DNA of 64,000 nucleotides from Clostridia bacterium. GTDB lineage: Bacteria > Bacillota > Clostridia > Christensenellales > CAG-314. The stretch is from assembly GCA_028703495.1 (NCBI GenBank), contig JAQVMT010000010.1:1-64000 (forward strand), read 5' to 3'. This document shows positions 60,268 to 64,000 of the stretch, piece after piece. Every line of letters begins with the position of its first letter. Position 1 is the stretch's first letter. The notes under the pieces were generated by a model. It was not told the origin of the DNA, ran no database searches, and was given only the letters and a program-made list of their open reading frames with translations. The position numbers and the translations under genes were made by a program.

Positions 60268-60289
60268 GACATAACGCATATCTGAGGAA
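60268..60289 (+). repeat. Short diverged copy of the end of scpB
   Basis: GACATAACGCATATCTGAGGAA at 60268 matches GATATAACGCATATCGGCGGAT at 60141 in 18 of 22 positions, offset 127 bp. Confidence 0.5.
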
Positions 60290-60300
60290 TGGAATATTGC

Positions 60301-61020
60301 TCACATTTCGGTTTCAATTACTCTTTTGACCGAAAACACATCGAAATCGGGATTAAGCGCGGTGCAAACCGTTGTTGGCGGAAGCTCCGAATGTTCGATG
60401 CGATAAATCCTTTGTTCAAGGATTTTCTTGTCGTATATTTCAAACATTCGGTAAAACGGCGTGGCTACGCCGTATTTTTTTGACAAGCCGAAGTCGATCG
60501 GTCGCAGTTCGAAGCTGTCAAGTGGTTTTTTTAAACCCTTTCCCGTATATTTTGCATAGCTTTCCTTTGCCGTCCAAAAATACACCGCCGAGGCAGGTGT
60601 TTGGCTGATGTAAGTCTTCTCGTTCTGACAAAAATACCTATTTGCGACCTTAAAAATTCTATCCGAGTCAAATTCCGAATCGATACCGACCTCCGCCGAC
60701 GAAAGCGCGATGCAAGCGATGTTTTCGGTGTGAGTGATGCTGCAAAAAATATCTTGTTTGTTTTTATTGATTGAGAGTGAACGTTCGTTGTCGGGAGTCT
60801 TTACCAACCATTTTCCCGATACGTTATGCAGAGTGCAGTCGGAATGTTCCGAAACACGGAGCGCGTACATAAGCAATGCGCCCGCTGTTGCACTTTGCTT
60901 GCGCTTTTGCGTGTCGTTGCAGCCAAGAACATACTCTCGGCGTTCGGAAGGTAGGCTGTCGATGAGACTTTGCGTATCGAAATCATCGATATTTGCGAAA
61001 TAAACGCTCAAAAAGCTCAT
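60301..61020 (-). CDS. 4'-Phosphopantetheinyl transferase, Sfp type
   Basis: A 239-residue transferase that loads phosphopantetheine from CoA onto carrier proteins. The magnesium/CoA motifs are VGIDSEFDSDRI and FWTAKESYAKYTGKGL, with the N-terminal KRKQSATAGALLMYAL and the KPDN-like ITHTENIACIALSS. Sfp types can activate NRPS/PKS or fatty-acid carrier proteins; none is in this window. The start overlaps the stop of the upstream dehydrogenase gene by four bases (ATGA). Confidence 0.9.
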   Translation of the reverse strand: MSFLSVYFANIDDFDTQSLIDSLPSERREYVLGCNDTQKRKQSATAGALLMYALRVSEHSDCTLHNVSGKWLVKTPDNERSLSINKNKQDIFCSITHTENIACIALSSAEVGIDSEFDSDRIFKVANRYFCQNEKTYISQTPASAVYFWTAKESYAKYTGKGLKKPLDSFELRPIDFGLSKKYGVATPFYRMFEIYDKKILEQRIYRIEHSELPPTTVCTALNPDFDVFSVKRVIETEM

Positions 61021-61985
61021 TGATCGCGCTCCCGAGGGTTGTTAACCACGTTAATAGGGTGTCCGTCAAAATAATTTTTCAAATTATTAGCAACTAGCTC
61101 GATGAGCTTTTGTCGGGTTTTGATACCCGTCCAAGCGACGTGAGGCGTAATAAAGCAGTTTTTGGCTGTCAAAAGCGGATTCGCGGCATCGGCGGGTTCT
61201 TTTACCAGCACGTCGAGATATGCGGCTGATACAATTCCGTTGTTAAGAGCGTCAGCCAACTCCCGTTCGTTGACAAGTCCGCCGCGCGAGGTATTGATAA
61301 TTACGGCGGAAGGCTTCATTTGCGACAAGGACTCCTTGTTGACAAGGTTAGCCGTTTGTTCGGAAAAAGGCGCGTGCAAGCTCAAAAAGTCCGACTGCTC
61401 GAACAGCCGATTGCGATTGACGAGCTCGAACGGGCAGTCTTTTGGTTGCGTTCTCGTGCATACAATCACTCGCATATCGAATGCGGAAGCGAGTTTTGCC
61501 ATGCGTTTTCCGATATTTCCGTAACCGAAAATGCCCAAGGTCAAACCGTTAAGCTCGAAAAAGGGGTAGTCAAAGCTCGTCAGGGAGGAAGTGAGATTCC
61601 ATTTGCCCTCTTTGACGGCTTGAATGTATTGTCTTACGGAATTGGCATGATTAAGAATAAGTGCCATCGCATGTTGACTTACGCAATCGGTAGAGTAGTT
61701 TGGAACGTTGCAGACGGCTATGCCGTACTTGTCTGCATCGGCGATATTTACGATATTAAAGCCCGTCGCAAACAACCCGACGTATTTTAGACGCGGACAC
61801 CGCATAAATATCTCGGCGTTCATTTTTGCGCGGTTGCACAAAACAGCATCGGCATCGGCGCAAGCATCGATAATTTCCGTTTGACTTAATTCATCAAAAT
61901 AACGCACCTCGCCCAAGGCATCGATACTTTTATAATCCAAATCGCCTTTTGTGATTGTGCATTTATCGAGAAGTACAATTTTCAT
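61017..61985 (-). CDS. D-2-hydroxyacid dehydrogenase
   Basis: A 322-residue NAD-dependent enzyme of the glycerate/phosphoglycerate dehydrogenase family. The dinucleotide motif is GLTLGIFGYGNIGKRMAKLA. The catalytic Arg is in INTSRGGLVNE, Glu in the following LDVLVKEPAD and His in ITPHVAW. It interconverts a 2-keto acid and D-2-hydroxy acid, perhaps hydroxypyruvate and glycerate; the exact substrate is not clear. Start chosen at complement 61985 (MKIVLLDKC), fitting the family; upstream in-frame starts exist (61997, 62096) with no better SD. Confidence 0.88.
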   Translation of the reverse strand: MKIVLLDKCTITKGDLDYKSIDALGEVRYFDELSQTEIIDACADADAVLCNRAKMNAEIFMRCPRLKYVGLFATGFNIVNIADADKYGIAVCNVPNYSTDCVSQHAMALILNHANSVRQYIQAVKEGKWNLTSSLTSFDYPFFELNGLTLGIFGYGNIGKRMAKLASAFDMRVIVCTRTQPKDCPFELVNRNRLFEQSDFLSLHAPFSEQTANLVNKESLSQMKPSAVIINTSRGGLVNERELADALNNGIVSAAYLDVLVKEPADAANPLLTAKNCFITPHVAWTGIKTRQKLIELVANNLKNYFDGHPINVVNNPRERDQ

Positions 61986-62069
61986 TTTTTTATCCATATG
62001 CAAAACAGTATTAAACAGCTCCATTTTTTCGACATACAGTATTAAGGCTTGTTGCATGCCGCCGAAGCA

Positions 62070-62109
62070 ACACCGCGCAAGCGTGTAAATATGCACATCT
62101 GCGCGGTGT
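62070..62109. terminator. Possible terminator hairpin downstream of the TldE-like gene
   Basis: Nine-bp arms ACACCGCGC (62070-62078) and GCGCGGTGT (62101-62109) with a 22-base loop. No U-tract on the minus strand, so it may only protect the 3' end or stop polymerase partly. Confidence 0.4.
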
Positions 62110-62125
62110 TTGGTGTGAATTTCGA

Positions 62126-63379
62126 TTATTTATCTATAACGACATCTACGTTAACGAAAATAGGTTGCGTGTTCTTTGAATTGATTAACGGGCTTGTATC
62201 TCCTATTCCGACAAGGTCTTTTCCGAAGATATCGATAATATTGCCGCTAAAGGTCAACTGCGGAAGCCTTCCTACTACCTTACCGTTTTCTACCAAATAG
62301 GAGAGCATTACCGGGCAGGCAATATCGCCCTGTGGCGTGCTGTCCGCGCCGCTTACGATTTGAACCCATATAAACCTGTCGAGCGGCTTTGCGGCGGCTA
62401 CGGTATATTGAGATTTTACGATTAGCTGATCGTAGATGATTTCGCTCACGGGGGTGTCATCATACGGAGCTGCCGCGCAATGGGTGTTTTGCAAGCCAAA
62501 CTCCTCGGCAAGCTTTTTATTTGTGATAAGTCCGGTCAAAACGCCGTCCTTAATCAAGTAATCCACGTTGTTTTCCGAGATCGAGCCCTCGTCGTCGAAA
62601 ATGGATCGCTCGCTTATTATGGTTCTGTCGCAATATACAGACAATCCGTCGGCAAATACCTTTTGACCGAGTTTTCCCTTTAAAATCGAGTTGCCTTGCG
62701 CATAGGAACGTGCCTGCAGGTGCTGATCCAAAAATGTTCCGAACATTTCGGCAGTCTCGTACATTATCGTGTACTTTCCGTCGGGCAGGGTTGCCTGCTT
62801 GTAGTAATTATCGCAAATCATATGCATATTGTCGATAACCGTCTGTTCCTCTTCCGCGCCGAATTTATCGGTAAAAACGTCGTAATGGAAAACGTCCATA
62901 ATGTTTGCGGAGGATACTTCCTTTGCACATAGAGCCACATTAAACGCGCAATAATCCGATTTCAAGGTTGTATTGCGTGAGTTAGTGTAGGTTTTGTCGG
63001 ATACAATCAACTCCATTTGACTGGCGGATATAATGAAAGTGGGAAATTCCTTCTTCAAACGTTCGGTGAGCTTAACCGAAGTTTCTAAAACCTTATCCGC
63101 GGGAAGCACATTGTTATGCTTTCTGACATCCGCTTGGACGTTTTCGGTGAGGCAACAGGGATACTCGATTCCCAGTCGGAGCGCGGCATTTGCCTTGTCG
63201 GTAAGCTCCTTTTCGCTCGTCTTGCCGACAGCTCCGCCTATTCCGATTAAGCCGTCCTTGTATACTCTCACCGTAGATTCGGTCTTTTGACGCTTTCTTA
63301 GCGATTGCACCTCGTTGCCCGCAATGGCGGCGGAGTAAGACTCTCTGTTTTTAACTATATATTCTTTTAATTCTTCCAT
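62126..63379 (-). CDS. TldE/PmbA-family metallopeptidase subunit
   Basis: A 417-residue member of the TldD/PmbA family. TldD and TldE form a heteromeric protease that degrades unstructured peptides and matures some modified peptides. Family segments: VRVYKDGLIGIGGAVGKTSE near the N-terminus, NSRNTTLKSDY, DGLSVYCDRTI, and RFIWVQIVSGADSTPQGDIACPV near the end. There is no HExxxH zinc motif, as expected for the TldE-like partner. Start complement 63379 has GAGGTTAAT upstream. The TldD-like gene lies 30 bp upstream in the same orientation. Confidence 0.88.
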   Translation of the reverse strand: MEELKEYIVKNRESYSAAIAGNEVQSLRKRQKTESTVRVYKDGLIGIGGAVGKTSEKELTDKANAALRLGIEYPCCLTENVQADVRKHNNVLPADKVLETSVKLTERLKKEFPTFIISASQMELIVSDKTYTNSRNTTLKSDYCAFNVALCAKEVSSANIMDVFHYDVFTDKFGAEEEQTVIDNMHMICDNYYKQATLPDGKYTIMYETAEMFGTFLDQHLQARSYAQGNSILKGKLGQKVFADGLSVYCDRTIISERSIFDDEGSISENNVDYLIKDGVLTGLITNKKLAEEFGLQNTHCAAAPYDDTPVSEIIYDQLIVKSQYTVAAAKPLDRFIWVQIVSGADSTPQGDIACPVMLSYLVENGKVVGRLPQLTFSGNIIDIFGKDLVGIGDTSPLINSKNTQPIFVNVDVVIDK

Positions 63380-63409
63380 ATTAACCTCTTATGATAAGCC
63401 TTGAACGCT

Positions 63410-64000
63410 TTAGCTTACGCGCATTTTGCCGATTCGGATATAGGGACCGCCCATTGACACAGGCAAGGGGAATTGCTCGTTTTTACCGCAACCTCCGAAG
63501 AATGAGTCGTCGCTTTTAACAAAGGATGTCGCCCCCTCAATCAGTCCCAAGGTTTCAAATACGTTACCCGTAATAACCGATATTCTGACAGGTCTGCCTA
63601 ACTTGCCATCCACAATCTCGTAGGCAGTGTTGGGAGCAATAGTAAAAGTGCTCATTCCCGATCCGTGATTATAATCGAAAATGAAATATCCTTTCTTGAT
63701 AGGCTTGATCAGCTCGTCAAAGGTAAGATCTCCTACGCCCACCATAGTACCCGTCATTCTCACGATAGGTTCGAATTCGCAGCTTACCGCACGCGCATTG
63801 CCCGTCAATTCCTCGTCTAGAAGCGATGCCGTCGTTGCGTTATGCAGTCGTCCGCACAAAATGCCGTCCTTTATAAGATAGGTTTTTTTGGTTTTGGTTC
63901 CCTCATCGTCATATGGACAATATCCGCTTCCCAACTCATTGCCACCATCGTATATGGAAAGAGTGGACGAGCCTACTTTACTTCCGATAGCCCATTCCTT
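63410..64000 (-). CDS. TldD-family metallopeptidase, C-terminal part (cut by window end)
   Basis: The open frame runs in from the right edge and encodes the C-terminal ~196 residues of a TldD-like protein. It reads GYCPYDDEGTKTKKTYLIKDGILCGRLHN, then the family segment TGNARAVSCEFEPIVRMTGTMV, ENG-equivalent AYEIVDGKLGRPVR and a CGK-EQFPLPVS-GGPYIRI ending. The zinc motif HExxGH lies upstream, outside the window. It pairs with the TldE-like gene 30 bp downstream. Confidence 0.85.
   Translation of the reverse strand, partial: KEWAIGSKVGSSTLSIYDGGNELGSGYCPYDDEGTKTKKTYLIKDGILCGRLHNATTASLLDEELTGNARAVSCEFEPIVRMTGTMVGVGDLTFDELIKPIKKGYFIFDYNHGSGMSTFTIAPNTAYEIVDGKLGRPVRISVITGNVFETLGLIEGATSFVKSDDSFFGGCGKNEQFPLPVSMGGPYIRIGKMRVS

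Noticed and set aside
9302-60289. Gene-end copies as assembly artefacts
   Set aside because: Copies differ from their sources by variable amounts, include flanking sequence and decay to about 80% identity, which simple k-mer misjoins would not give. Long reads remain the decisive test.

Overview
The window reads as a Firmicutes (Clostridia-type) chromosome, probably from an uncultivated gut or anaerobic lineage. Supporting signs are argR next to recN, an M50 protease gene followed by scpA and scpB, a WhiA gene downstream of murB, a meso-diaminopimelate dehydrogenase, a superoxide reductase paired with a Fur-family regulator, an FMN riboswitch in front of a riboflavin ECF transporter gene, strong purine-rich ribosome binding sites and clear TTGACA-17-TATAAT promoters. 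Nothing in it looks like phage, plasmid or insertion sequence DNA, and I see no tRNA, rRNA or CRISPR array.

Layout. 1-7 kb: the end of an rluD-like gene with an in-frame stop, two small membrane-associated proteins, a DAP dehydrogenase, rpmE, argR-recN and ribU. 7.5-16.2 kb: tsaE, a tsaB-rimI fusion, an alpha/beta hydrolase, then the wall-precursor genes murF, ddl, a membrane-anchored solute-binding-like protein, murB and a PHP hydrolase. 16.3-20.2 kb: a 951-residue protein with a very long low-complexity N-terminus and a C-terminal Mrr-type nuclease domain, followed by whiA. 20.4-22.8 kb: a tRNA-editing deacylase, PnuC and an MTA/SAH nucleosidase.

22.9-46.8 kb is a coherent glycan locus. 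A LacI-type repressor is divergent from a GH94 phosphorylase. Then come a lipoprotein sugar-binding protein, a 943-residue membrane-tethered binding-protein fusion, a permease pair, an NHL/TPR/Yip1 membrane protein, a DUF5696-like secreted protein, a second permease pair, two GH144 (beta-1,2-glucanase family) genes, one secreted and one cytoplasmic, an MsmK-type ATPase and a lipoprotein with four repeated beta-sandwich domains. The inferred route is surface binding and cleavage of a beta-glucan (beta-1,2-linked by GH144 precedent), ABC import of oligosaccharides, then internal trimming and phosphorolysis. Several of these proteins have no experimentally defined role that I know of.

47-64 kb is housekeeping again: ileS, an M29 aminopeptidase, an EF-G, glutamate racemase, a Fur-family regulator with desulfoferrodoxin, M50 protease-scpA-scpB, and on the minus strand a phosphopantetheinyl transferase, a D-2-hydroxyacid dehydrogenase and a TldD/PmbA pair (TldD cut by the window end).

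The most striking signal outside the genes is a recurring pattern. Many intergenic gaps hold a degenerate direct copy of the last 20-70 bases of the gene just upstream, stop codon included, about 73-127 bp downstream of the original. One gap instead holds a copy of the start of the following gene. Other gaps, and several protein tails, carry 18-84 bp tandem repeats. Copies range from 100% to about 80% identical, so the process seems to be ongoing.
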